Below, piece by piece: positions 5,426 through 12,746 of a DNA stretch of 21,256 nucleotides. The translations under genes were made by a program, and so were the position numbers. Position 1 is the first letter of the stretch, and each line of letters starts with the position of its first letter. This stretch comes from DATKCA01 sp035544675 (GTDB lineage: Bacteria; Acidobacteriota; Thermoanaerobaculia; Gp7-AA8). The notes below the pieces were generated by a model. That model was not told where the DNA came from. It did no database searches and saw only the letters and a list, made by a program, of their open reading frames with translations. Location: assembly GCA_035544675.1 (NCBI GenBank), contig DATKCA010000247.1:1-21256 (forward strand), given 5' to 3'.

Positions 5426-7519
5426 CTATTGCGCTTCGAGCGCGGCGAGGTAGATGTCCAGGTTCAGGTCGGGTCTGCGCACGGCCTTCGAGAACTGCGC
5501 GTTCGCCTCGACGGGATCGAGGGCGATGGCTTTTTTGATGAGGTCGGCGGCCTCCTCGTTCCGGTTCTCGTTGGCGAGAGCGAGAGCTGCGTAAATGAGC
5601 GGCTCGGCCGATCGGGGGCGGAGTCGCGCCGCCGTATTGAAGTGGCGGGCCGCATCGGCGTTGCGCTCCATCCGGCTGAGCAGCGCGCCGAGATTCATGT
5701 GGCCGTCGTAGTGCTCCGGGGTGACGCGGAGGGCTTCTTCGTATTGGGCGACCGCCTCGTGATCGCGCCCGAGTTTGGCCAGGGTTGCGCCGAGGTTGTT
5801 GCGAGCCTCGCTCGAAGCGGGGTCGGCCTCGACCGCGCGCTGGAAGTGCACGAGCGCACCCTGGAGATCGTTCCGCGCCACCGCCAGTGTGCCGAGGGAA
5901 AGCGCTGTCCCGGGCCCGGCCACTGTGGCGGCCTGCGTGAGCGTCGCTGCTGCCTCTTCCGTTTGCCCGGTGGAGAGTTGCAGGCGGCCGAGCTCGACGA
6001 GCGCGGTTTCGCTGTTCGGGTTGAGCTGGACGGCGCGCTGGAGAGAGGGCGCCGCTTCCGTGGTCTGCCCCATCCGCGCCAGCGACATCCCCAGGCCGAG
6101 ATGGGCGATGGAGTTGGAAGGCCACATCTGGGCAGCCACGCGGAAGTGTCTGGCCGCTTCTGCCGGCTGGCCCGTCTGCAGCAGCGCGTCGCCGAGGCTC
6201 AGCGAGGCGAACGGGTTTCGCGGTTCGACGCTCAGTGTGTGCGAGAACAGCGCGATGGTGTTGCGCCAGTACCCGGTCTGACGGTGCGCCGCGGCGGTGA
6301 GCAAGACGAGGACCATCGTCGTGACCACGGCCGCCGCTGCACGGAGAGCCGGCCGGCGCGCCACGAAGTCGGCCAGGAGCCAGACCACCGCGATCGTGAC
6401 CCCGATCAGCGGCACGTAGGTGTAGCGGTCGGCCATCGAGTACGCGCCGATCTGCACGAGACCGATGACCGGCACGAGGATCCCCAGGAACCAGAACCAG
6501 CCGGTGGCGAGGTAGCGGCGGTCGCGGTATCGCAGCACCAGCGCGGTGATCGCGAGCAGCACGACCGCTGCGATGGCTGTCTTCACGGTCGAGACGCTGC
6601 TGTATTCGTACGGAACGACGAGATTGGACGGCCAGATCGCCTTGGCCAGATAGCGGCCGTACGAGAGAACGGCGTTCGCGATACGGATGGCAGGGGAGAG
6701 CTTGTCGGTCGTGGCCAGTGAGGCCAGCTCCTGCTGCGAGCGGAACGTGACCAGCGACGCCGCGATCACGATGGCGAAGAGCGGGAGCTTCTCCCGGACG
6801 AGCGGCCAGATGTTCTGCCAGCGCAGTCTCTCCATGCGCCGGAGCGGCCACCAGTCCAGCAGCAGCAGGACGAACGGCAGCGTCACCGGCATGCCCTTTG
6901 ACAGCAGCGCGAGGATGAAAGTGAACACCATGGCGCCGTACGCGACGCGCGATCGCGTTCGCGTGAAGGACACGTACAGCATCAGCGTGAGGAAGAAGAA
7001 GAGCGCCGAGAGGACGTCCTTGCGCTCCGAGAGCCAGGCCACGCTCTCCACGTGCAGCGGGTGGATGGCGAAGACCGCCGCCACGATCGCGCTTCGCCAG
7101 GGCAGGGAGGTCATCTGCAGGAGGAGCAGGAAAACCAGGATGGCGTTGACCGCGTGCAGCGCGGCATTCATCAGCAGGTGCCGCCCCGCGTCGACACCGA
7201 ACAGCTCGACGTCGATCATGTGGCTGATCCACGTCAGCGGATGCCAGTTGAAGTCGAACGAGCGGAACGCCCAGGCCACGCCGTCCGCCGTGAGCCCCTT
7301 CTTCACCTGCTCGTTGCTGGTGATGTAGATGGGGTCGTCGTAGCTGAGAAGCTCGTGGTTGCGGACCTGGGCGAAGACGATGGCCGTCATCACCACGAGC
7401 GCAGCACAAATCAATAGATGGAGCGCGGGTGTCCTCACCCGCGCCTTTTCGGCGGCTGGAACCGGCGCCGGTGAGGACGCCGGCGCTCCATTCCGCTTCT
7501 GTCTCGATTTGCGCCCCAA
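5426..7519 (-). CDS. Polytopic membrane protein with C-terminal TPR repeats
   Basis: A 697-residue protein. The N-terminal half (about 33-410) is a multi-spanning membrane domain of the TMTC/DUF1736-like, GT-C-related class. Its motifs include the loop SYDDPIYITSNEQVKKGL (59-76), DFNWHPLTWISHMIDVELFG and HPLHVESVAWLSERKDVLSALFF. The C-terminal half (about 430-690) holds roughly seven TPR units (for example AEAARHFRVAAQMWPSNSIA). Eukaryotic relatives are O-mannosyltransferases; bacterial members are uncharacterised and may glycosylate exported proteins. The start TTG at 7519 gives a basic cytoplasmic tail MGRKSRQKRN. Residues 11-34 (GAPASSPAP...RVRTPALH) are encoded by a pair of palindromic repeats. 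A TAGAAT box lies 9 nt before the TTG. The donor and acceptor are unknown. Confidence 0.88.
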   Translation of the reverse strand: MGRKSRQKRNGAPASSPAPVPAAEKARVRTPALHLLICAALVVMTAIVFAQVRNHELLSYDDPIYITSNEQVKKGLTADGVAWAFRSFDFNWHPLTWISHMIDVELFGVDAGRHLLMNAALHAVNAILVFLLLLQMTSLPWRSAIVAAVFAIHPLHVESVAWLSERKDVLSALFFFLTLMLYVSFTRTRSRVAYGAMVFTFILALLSKGMPVTLPFVLLLLDWWPLRRMERLRWQNIWPLVREKLPLFAIVIAASLVTFRSQQELASLATTDKLSPAIRIANAVLSYGRYLAKAIWPSNLVVPYEYSSVSTVKTAIAAVVLLAITALVLRYRDRRYLATGWFWFLGILVPVIGLVQIGAYSMADRYTYVPLIGVTIAVVWLLADFVARRPALRAAAAVVTTMVLVLLTAAAHRQTGYWRNTIALFSHTLSVEPRNPFASLSLGDALLQTGQPAEAARHFRVAAQMWPSNSIAHLGLGMSLARMGQTTEAAPSLQRAVQLNPNSETALVELGRLQLSTGQTEEAAATLTQAATVAGPGTALSLGTLAVARNDLQGALVHFQRAVEADPASSEARNNLGATLAKLGRDHEAVAQYEEALRVTPEHYDGHMNLGALLSRMERNADAARHFNTAARLRPRSAEPLIYAALALANENRNEEAADLIKKAIALDPVEANAQFSKAVRRPDLNLDIYLAALEAQ
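7418..7495. repeat. Inverted pair of REP-like repeats, copies 3 and 4
   Basis: Copy 3 (7418-7444, plus orientation) has arms GCGCGGGTG and CACCCGCGC, where both arms differ from copy 1 by a compensating base change. Copy 4 (7463-7495, inverted) has arms GCGCCGGTG and CGCCGGCGC with one wobble. The two face each other across 18 bp, so the whole block can fold as one large hairpin. The block lies inside the first 35 codons of the TPR membrane protein. Confidence 0.9.
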
Positions 7520-7528
7520 AGCGGCGCG

Positions 7529-7534
7529 ATTCTA
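7529..7534 (-). promoter_or_regulatory. -10 box of TPR membrane protein gene, leaderless spacing
   Basis: On the minus strand TAGAAT is followed by 9 nt and the TTG start at 7519. It lies 5 bp from the stop of the alcohol dehydrogenase gene, so this gene may have its own promoter despite being co-directional. No ribosome-binding site is visible. Confidence 0.5.
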
Positions 7535-7538
7535 ACGC

Positions 7539-8711
7539 CTACGGGGTCATCACCACCTTGATGCAGTCGTCCCCCTTGTCGCGGAACGTCCTGTACATCT
7601 CGGGCGCATCCTCGAGGGATACGCGATGGGTGATGATGACCGCCGGGTCGATCTCGCCGCGCTCGATGCGCAAGAGGAGCGGCCGCACGTAGTTGTGCAC
7701 GTGGGTCTGCCCCATCTTCAGCGTCAGTCCCTTTCCGAACGCGGTGCCGAACGGCACTTTGTCGATGAATCCCGCGTAGAGGCCCGGAATCGAGACCGTC
7801 CCGCCCTTGCGGCAGGCGTGCAGCGCCTGGCGCAGCGTGTGTGCGCGGTCGAACTGCAGCTGCATGGCCTGTTTCACCCTGTCGTAGATCGCGCCGGCGG
7901 TGCCGCCGTGTCCTTCCATGCCCACGGCGTCGATGCAGCGATCGGGGCCGCGGCCGCCTGTCATCTGTTTCAGCTGGTCGAAGACGTCGTCGACGTCCTC
8001 GTAGTTGAGCGTCTCGGCCTGCCACTGCTCCTGCGCCAGCCGCAGCCGCTCCGGATATCGATCGATGGCGATGACGCGCTCCGCGCCCAGCAGCCTGGCG
8101 CTGGCGATGGCGAACAGACCGACCGGTCCCGCGCCCCATACCGCCACCACATCCCCCGGCTCGATCCCGCAGTTCTCCGCGGCCATGTATCCGGTCGGAA
8201 GGATGTCGGTGAGGAAGAGGAGTTTCTCATCCGGGATCCCGGCCGGGACCTTGAACGGGTTCGTGTCGGCAAAGGGAACGCGCACGTACTCGGCCTGTCC
8301 GCCGGCATAGCCGCCGTACATGTGCGAGTAGCCGTAGATGCCCGACCCGGCGAATCCCATCAGCGCCTCGATCATCCACGCGTTCGGATTCGTGTTGTCG
8401 CAGAGCGCCCAGAGCCTGCTCTTGCAGAACCAGCACTGGCCGCAGGCGATGGGGAAGGGGACGATGACTCGGTCGCCCGTTTTCAGGGTCTTCACGTCAC
8501 GTCCGGTCTCGACCACCTCGCCCATGAACTCGTGGCCGAGGATGTCGCCGCGCATCATCGTCGGAACGTAGCCGTCGTAGAGGTGCAGGTCGGACCCGCA
8601 GATCGCGGTGAGGGTGACGCGCACGATGGCGTCGTGCGGATTGATGATCTTCGGATCGGGAGCGTCGACGACGCGCACTTCCCCGTTTCCCCACCAGCAT
8701 GCTGCGCGCAT
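7539..8711 (-). CDS. Zinc-dependent alcohol dehydrogenase, formaldehyde-dehydrogenase-like
   Basis: A 390-residue medium-chain dehydrogenase. Catalytic-zinc ligands are visible at C38 (ICGSDLH), H60 and E61 (GHEFMGEVVE) with D169 (LTDILPTGY). Structural-zinc cysteines are C90, C93, C96 and C104. The Rossmann motif GAGPVG is at 193-198, followed by the acidic DRYPERL that favours NAD. The long form with an insertion after residue 105 (NTNPNAWMIEALMGFAGSGIYGYSHMYGGYAGGQAEYVRVP) matches the glutathione-independent formaldehyde dehydrogenase group; most such members have unknown physiological substrates. The start ATG at 8711 has GGAG upstream and lies 3 bp after the SRPBCC gene stop, so the two form an operon. 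Cofactor and substrate are inferred. Confidence 0.92.
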   Translation of the reverse strand: MRAACWWGNGEVRVVDAPDPKIINPHDAIVRVTLTAICGSDLHLYDGYVPTMMRGDILGHEFMGEVVETGRDVKTLKTGDRVIVPFPIACGQCWFCKSRLWALCDNTNPNAWMIEALMGFAGSGIYGYSHMYGGYAGGQAEYVRVPFADTNPFKVPAGIPDEKLLFLTDILPTGYMAAENCGIEPGDVVAVWGAGPVGLFAIASARLLGAERVIAIDRYPERLRLAQEQWQAETLNYEDVDDVFDQLKQMTGGRGPDRCIDAVGMEGHGGTAGAIYDRVKQAMQLQFDRAHTLRQALHACRKGGTVSIPGLYAGFIDKVPFGTAFGKGLTLKMGQTHVHNYVRPLLLRIERGEIDPAVIITHRVSLEDAPEMYRTFRDKGDDCIKVVMTP

Positions 8712-8714
8712 CGT

Positions 8715-9464
8715 CTATCTCCGGCCCGTGGGCTGGCCGTCGATGGTGGCCAGCTCGCCTGTCTCGATCAGCTGTTTGAGGCGGCGCAGATCCTCCTGTA
8801 CCTGGTGGGCCGGGTCTTCTCCGAGGATTTTCGAGACCAGGGCTCCGAATCGCCCGCCGGGCGGGTCATAGCGCAGCACCACCTTCACTTCCGTCCCCCT
8901 TCCGTTGGCCTTCGAGAAGTGAACGGAGCCGGCGTTGTCGACGCGGGACCCTTCCACCGAGCGCCATCCGATCAGCTCGTTCGGGATCTCGTTGATGACC
9001 TCCGCATCCCACTCGGCATCGAGGCCGGCCGGGCCTCTGGCCACCCAGTGCGAGCGGTTCCCGCCGAGCATCCTGACCGACTCGAGGTGGTGCATGAAGC
9101 GGGGGAGGTTCTCGAAGTTCCGCCAGAACGTGTAGAGCTGTTCGGGGGCGGCGTCGATCGTGACCGATTTCTCGACCCGGACGCCTTTGCCGTACGGGAC
9201 GCTGACCTGCTGTCCCTGCTCCTCGGCCGCGGTCGTGATTCCCAGCGCCTCGTAGACCATGCAGTGCCCGGTGGCGCCGCGCCACATCAGGACGCCGCCC
9301 AGTCCGGCCAGCACCAGACCGCTCACCGAGCGGCGTTTCAGCCCGTAGGCGGCGACGGCGCTTCCGGCCACGACCGACAGCCAGCGCTCGGCGTTGGCGA
9401 CGTTCTTCTCGTGTGCGCGGTTGGAGGTTTCCTCATCTTCTTGCATGGCGAAAAATTGGAGCAT
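8715..9464 (-). CDS. SRPBCC (polyketide cyclase-like) membrane-anchored protein
   Basis: About 249 residues. A polar N-terminus precedes two short hydrophobic segments (WLSVVAGSAVAAYGL and VSGLVLAGLGGVLMWRGATGHC), a DUF2892/YgaP-like hairpin. Residues from about 95 (RVEKSVTIDAAPEQLYTFWRNFENLPRFMHHLESVRML) form a START/SRPBCC fold that usually binds a hydrophobic ligand. A helical tail (EDLRRLKQLIETGELATI) closes it. The reading frame extends upstream to 9533, but those codons lie in a hairpin repeat, so I start at ATG 9464; ATG 9446 is equally possible, and neither has a good ribosome-binding site. It is directly upstream of the zinc dehydrogenase with a 3-bp gap. The ligand is unknown. Confidence 0.85.
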   Translation of the reverse strand: MLQFFAMQEDEETSNRAHEKNVANAERWLSVVAGSAVAAYGLKRRSVSGLVLAGLGGVLMWRGATGHCMVYEALGITTAAEEQGQQVSVPYGKGVRVEKSVTIDAAPEQLYTFWRNFENLPRFMHHLESVRMLGGNRSHWVARGPAGLDAEWDAEVINEIPNELIGWRSVEGSRVDNAGSVHFSKANGRGTEVKVVLRYDPPGGRFGALVSKILGEDPAHQVQEDLRRLKQLIETGELATIDGQPTGRR

Positions 9465-9486
9465 GAGGCGTGCCGCTTCGTTCCTC

Positions 9487-9537
9487 TCTCTGTTCTCTGT
9501 GTCTCCGTGGTTGATTTCAGACCACAGAGACACAGAG
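9487..9537. repeat. Hairpin repeat with 7-bp sub-period
   Basis: Left arm CTCTGTGTCTCCGTGGT (9495-9511), a 9-nt loop, and right arm ACCACAGAGACACAGAG (9521-9537), with one mismatch in 17 bp. The left flank starts TCTCTGT, TCTCTGT, again with a 7-bp step. It lies between the divergent SRPBCC and dehydratase genes. Confidence 0.85.
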
Positions 9538-9554
9538 CGGCCTGGTTGCGGGCG

Positions 9555-9560
9555 TAGAAT
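9555..9560 (+). promoter_or_regulatory. -10 box of dehydratase gene
   Basis: TAGAAT followed by 10 nt and the ATG at 9571, leaving almost no leader. The -35 position falls in the right arm of the hairpin repeat, with no recognisable -35 hexamer. Confidence 0.5.
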
Positions 9561-9570
9561 TTCGAGCCTG

Positions 9571-10539
9571 ATGCCCGCCGCCGCCGCCCCGCCCGTCCGC
9601 CGCGTCTCACTCGACGAGATTCACGCCGCGCGCGAGCGGATCCGCAACGTCGCCGTGCGCACGCCGCTCATCCGGCTGCGGCACGACGGTGAGCTGCCGG
9701 AGATCTGGCTGAAGCTCGAATGCCTGCAGCCGATCAACGCGTTCAAGATCCGCGGCGCCGCGAATGCCGTGGGCCTTCTCAGTCCGGCCGAGCGGTCGAA
9801 AGGCGTCTGGACGATCAGCGCCGGCAACGCCGGTCAGGGCGTCGCCTTCGCCGCGCGCGAGGCGCGCATTCCCTGCACGGTGGTCGTGATCGACAAAGCC
9901 GCCCAGACAAAGGTCGAGCGCATGCGGAAGCTCGGCGCCACCCTGGTGATGGCGCCGTTCGACGCCTGCTGGCAGGCCATGGAGGATCGGCGCTTCCCGG
10001 GAGTGCAAGGGACGTTCGTCCATCCGTTCGACGACCACGACTTCATCGCCGGCAACGCCACGCTCGGCCTCGAGATCCTCGAGGACCTCCCGTCGGTGAA
10101 TACCGTCATCGCCGCCATTGGAGGCGGCGGGCTCATCTCCGGCATCGGCAGCGCCATCCGTCAGCTGGCCCCACAGGTCAAAATCCTCGGCGCCGAGCCG
10201 GAGACCGCGGCGCCTGGTGCCGCGTCCTTCGCCGCAAACTCGCCGAAGGTGTTCGACAGGTGGCAGGCGTCGTTCGTCGACGGCGCCGGCGGCAAGAGCA
10301 TCTTTCCGCGGATGTGGGAGCGGATGCAGGGGATCGTCGACGGGTCGGTGGTGGTGTCGCTGGACGAAGTGCGCCGGGCCATGAAAATCGTGGCGGAGAA
10401 GACGCGGGTGATTGCCGAGGGAGCGGGGGCGCTGGCGGTTGCGGCGGCGCTGTCAGGAAAGGCGGGCGACGGCCCGATCGTGGCGGTGGTGTCGGGGGGG
10501 AATATCGACCTCGCGAAGTTTGCGGAGATCGTTGGATAG
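9571..10539 (+). CDS. PLP-dependent threonine/serine dehydratase-like enzyme
   Basis: A 322-residue fold-type II PLP enzyme of the threonine ammonia-lyase/serine racemase group. The PLP lysine is in LQPINAFKIRGAANA (about residue 58), the phosphate-binding loop is IGGGGLISG (about 190), and SAGNAGQGVAFAA is the substrate-binding loop. VVSGGNIDL near the end is the cofactor-ring site. There is no C-terminal ACT domain, so it is a short, catabolic-type or racemase-type form not expected to be isoleucine-inhibited. The ATG at 9571 is chosen because upstream codons fall in the hairpin repeat and a TAGAAT box lies 10 nt before it. It stands alone, divergent from the SRPBCC operon. Threonine versus serine or hydroxyaspartate as substrate is not decidable. 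Confidence 0.9.
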   Translation: MPAAAAPPVRRVSLDEIHAARERIRNVAVRTPLIRLRHDGELPEIWLKLECLQPINAFKIRGAANAVGLLSPAERSKGVWTISAGNAGQGVAFAAREARIPCTVVVIDKAAQTKVERMRKLGATLVMAPFDACWQAMEDRRFPGVQGTFVHPFDDHDFIAGNATLGLEILEDLPSVNTVIAAIGGGGLISGIGSAIRQLAPQVKILGAEPETAAPGAASFAANSPKVFDRWQASFVDGAGGKSIFPRMWERMQGIVDGSVVVSLDEVRRAMKIVAEKTRVIAEGAGALAVAAALSGKAGDGPIVAVVSGGNIDLAKFAEIVG

Positions 10540-10560
10540 TTCACAGTTCACAGTTCGCAG
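10540..10560. repeat. TTCACAG heptamer array, 3 units
   Basis: TTCACAG, TTCACAG, TTCGCAG begin at the base after the dehydratase stop codon. This is another 7-bp-period array, in the 47-bp gap between two convergent genes. CACAGT here could pair with ACTGTG about 20 nt on, a weak hairpin. Confidence 0.9.
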
Positions 10561-10586
10561 GAGACCGTTCCCACTGTGATCTGGAA

Positions 10587-11174
10587 CTACCTGACGGTGG
10601 CGACCCCCCGTCCGCCCGGGGGGACCGGGTAGTCGCGGCGGTCGTTCATTTCGCTGAAGGGGACTTCGACGACGGGGACGCTGTGGCCCTGCACCAGAGC
10701 GCGGGCGGCCGTGACCTTCGGCGCAGTCGTGCGCGAGGGCAGGCGGACGCGGATGGCCTCGGGATCGGAAACGGTGCTGCCGTCTTTGTTCAGGATGAGG
10801 CCCGGCACCAGGACGTCGGCATTCCCCGGGATGTTCTCGAGGGTGAGGCTGGCGGTCTCCGCTCCGGGCGCGCTGAAGGAGATCGTGACGTTGCCCGGCG
10901 GCACGTCGAGAAGGATGAATGAGCCGTCTCCGCCGACGCCGCCGGAGACGTACGTCACGTTGTCGATCCAGACGTTGGTCTTCTGGAACATCTCCGCGCG
11001 CCGGGCCATCTCCGTCTCGACGGTGCGGAAGGTTTCCTCGTTGACGGCGCCCTCGACGTCCGCGATCCAGCCGCGGACGCTCACGGGCTCGCGGCTCATC
11101 TGGTTCGAGGCCGGGGAGCCGGTTTCGCCGCCGCAAGCCGTCAGCGCAATCGCCAGAACGATCGTCGACCGCAT
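10587..11174 (-). CDS. Putative lipoprotein with carboxypeptidase-regulatory-like fold
   Basis: A 195-residue protein with a very short lipoprotein signal: MRSTIVLAIALTAC with lipobox LTAC, lipidated at C14. The mature part carries a segment GSFILLDVPPGNVTISFSAPGAETASLTLENIP, typical of a carboxypeptidase-regulatory-like or prealbumin-like beta-sandwich. Two proline-rich beta stretches follow, ending VPPGGRGVATVR. I do not recognise a specific family. The ATG at 11174 directly precedes the signal sequence. A TACTCT box lies 9 nt upstream and there is no ribosome-binding site. It is divergent, by 42 bp, from the cell-wall amidase, suggesting an envelope role. Confidence 0.75.
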   Translation of the reverse strand: MRSTIVLAIALTACGGETGSPASNQMSREPVSVRGWIADVEGAVNEETFRTVETEMARRAEMFQKTNVWIDNVTYVSGGVGGDGSFILLDVPPGNVTISFSAPGAETASLTLENIPGNADVLVPGLILNKDGSTVSDPEAIRVRLPSRTTAPKVTAARALVQGHSVPVVEVPFSEMNDRRDYPVPPGGRGVATVR

Positions 11175-11183
11175 CACGCGCGG

Positions 11184-11189
11184 AGAGTA
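11184..11189 (-). promoter_or_regulatory. -10-like box of lipoprotein gene
   Basis: On the minus strand TACTCT followed by 9 nt and the ATG at 11174. It is a weak match (TANNNT), included because the spacing agrees with the other genes. Confidence 0.3.
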
Positions 11190-11203
11190 CCACGCGTACA
11201 TGA

Positions 11204-11209
11204 GATAAT
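11204..11209 (+). promoter_or_regulatory. -10 box of amidase gene, leaderless spacing
   Basis: GATAAT followed by 7 nt and the GTG at 11217, so transcription would start at the start codon. There is no Shine-Dalgarno sequence in between. Confidence 0.5.
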
Positions 11210-11216
11210 TTGCGGT

Positions 11217-12746
11217 GTGAAACGGCTCATCTTCCTCCTGGTTCTGATCATCATCACCATTACATCGATCGTCGTGGCCCAGACCGCGCATCAGGCCACG
11301 CTGCGCAGTCCGGCGGGGGACCAGCCGATCACCTACATCGAGCAGGGAGGGCAGCCGTACTTCCCGGCCATCGAGATCGTGGCCGCCCTGGGCGGGACCA
11401 TCACACCCGACGCCACGGGATTCAAGGTCACGTTGCAGGAGGTGGTGGCGGCGTTCGGTCCCGACAGCCGCTACGGCGTGGTGCGCGAAGACCTCATCGA
11501 GATGCCGGTCCCGCCGATCACGGTGGAAGGGCGGCCGTACGTGCCGTGGCAGTTCTTCTCCGGGCTGATGCGCAGCGCGACGGAGCTCGACGTGATGTGG
11601 GACCCGGGCTCGCGTCTCCTGCTCGTGCAACGCCGCCAGCTGGATGCCGTGTCCGTGCAGATGTCCGTGACGAATGTGCAGGGGATCTCGAAGATCGTCC
11701 TGACGCTGTCTTCCGCGGCCGAGTACGCGATCGAGAAAGAGCAGGAGGCGTACGCCATCCGCTTCCGCGTTCCGCTGCAGGCGCCCTTCACCGAGCAGTC
11801 GTACGAAGACCCATATGTTTCGAGAGCCACGTTCGGGACGAACGCGGTGCGGATTCAGCTCACGGCGGCCGACATCGCCGGCGACGCGTATCAGCTCGCC
11901 AATCCTTTCCGCATCATTCTCGATCTGCGGAGGGCTGCGGCGCCGGTTCCGGGCGGGCCGCTGCCACCGCGCCTCAGACCGGTCGAGCGGGCGGGGATCC
12001 GCACGATCGTCATCGATCCGGGGCACGGTGGGAAAGAGGTTGGCGCGGTCGGCCCGAACGGCCTCATGGAGAAGGACGTGACTCTGACGGTGGCGCGGAA
12101 GCTGGCCGCCGCTCTGCAGTCGAAGACGGGCACGCGCGTGATCCTGACGCGCGAGGACGACAGCGTCGTGTCGCTGGACCAGCGCACCGCCATCGCCAAC
12201 CAGTACCGTGCGGATCTCTTCCTCTCCATTCACATGAATGCCGCCGTGGTGAAGGGGGCCAAAGGTAGCGAGACCTACTTCCTGTCGCTGGAGGCGTCCG
12301 ACGAGCTGGCGCGGCGCGCGGCCGAGACGGAGAACGCCAGCGCGGTATCGGTTCCCCCTTCGGGTCCCGTGGCCGACCTCAATCTGATCCTGTGGGACCT
12401 CGCGCAGCAGGAGTATCTGCAGGAGTCCAGCCGGTTCGCGCAGGCCATCCAGGAGGAGATGAACTCCGCGACCGGAGTGGAGAACCGCGGCGTGAAGCAG
12501 GCGCCGTTCAAGGTGCTGATCGGCGCGACGATGCCGGCCGCGCTGGTCGAGGTCGGCTTCATCTCCAATCCCGACGAGGAGTCGAAGCTCCAGAGCGACT
12601 CGTTCCAGGACCTCATGGTCGAAGCGCTCACGCGCGCGGTCCAGCGATACAAGACCGAGTACGAGACCCGCATCGGACTGAATCAGCCGGCGCGCCCCGC
12701 GCCGACGCTCCAGGGCGGAGGGCTGCCCTCCAAAGGCAGGATGTGA
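11217..12746 (+). CDS. N-acetylmuramoyl-L-alanine amidase with AMIN domain
   Basis: A 509-residue exported wall hydrolase that cuts the bond between MurNAc and the stem peptide. A signal peptide occupies 1-21 (hydrophobic run ending VVAQ). Residues about 35-140 resemble a copper-amine-oxidase-N-like wall module (ITYIEQGGQPYFPAIEIVAALGG). About 142-240 is an AMIN-like beta domain that targets wall or secretin. About 262-485 is amidase_3. Zinc ligands fit H270 (IDPGHGG), E285 (LMEKDVTL) and the His of LSIHMNA; the catalytic Glu is in ALVEVGFISN. The start is GTG at 11217, with a GATAAT box 7 nt upstream. The stop overlaps the GerMN gene start, so the two are co-translated. It is AmiC-like, probably in daughter-cell separation. 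Confidence 0.93.
   Translation: MKRLIFLLVLIIITITSIVVAQTAHQATLRSPAGDQPITYIEQGGQPYFPAIEIVAALGGTITPDATGFKVTLQEVVAAFGPDSRYGVVREDLIEMPVPPITVEGRPYVPWQFFSGLMRSATELDVMWDPGSRLLLVQRRQLDAVSVQMSVTNVQGISKIVLTLSSAAEYAIEKEQEAYAIRFRVPLQAPFTEQSYEDPYVSRATFGTNAVRIQLTAADIAGDAYQLANPFRIILDLRRAAAPVPGGPLPPRLRPVERAGIRTIVIDPGHGGKEVGAVGPNGLMEKDVTLTVARKLAAALQSKTGTRVILTREDDSVVSLDQRTAIANQYRADLFLSIHMNAAVVKGAKGSETYFLSLEASDELARRAAETENASAVSVPPSGPVADLNLILWDLAQQEYLQESSRFAQAIQEEMNSATGVENRGVKQAPFKVLIGATMPAALVEVGFISNPDEESKLQSDSFQDLMVEALTRAVQRYKTEYETRIGLNQPARPAPTLQGGGLPSKGRM

Noticed and set aside
5310..7409. 699-residue minus-strand frame
   Set aside because: It is a shifted frame of the TPR membrane protein with Arg/Pro-rich composition and no hydrophobic helices.
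8715..9533. Longer start (9533) for the SRPBCC protein
   Set aside because: The extra codons lie in a hairpin repeat and give a non-conserved MSLWSEINHGDTENRE peptide.
7626..9557. 643-residue open frame on the plus strand
   Set aside because: It is antisense to the dehydrogenase and SRPBCC genes, whose motifs are clear; a product of high GC.
11210..12268. 352-residue plus-strand frame
   Set aside because: It is a shifted frame of the amidase gene, whose zinc motifs define the real frame.
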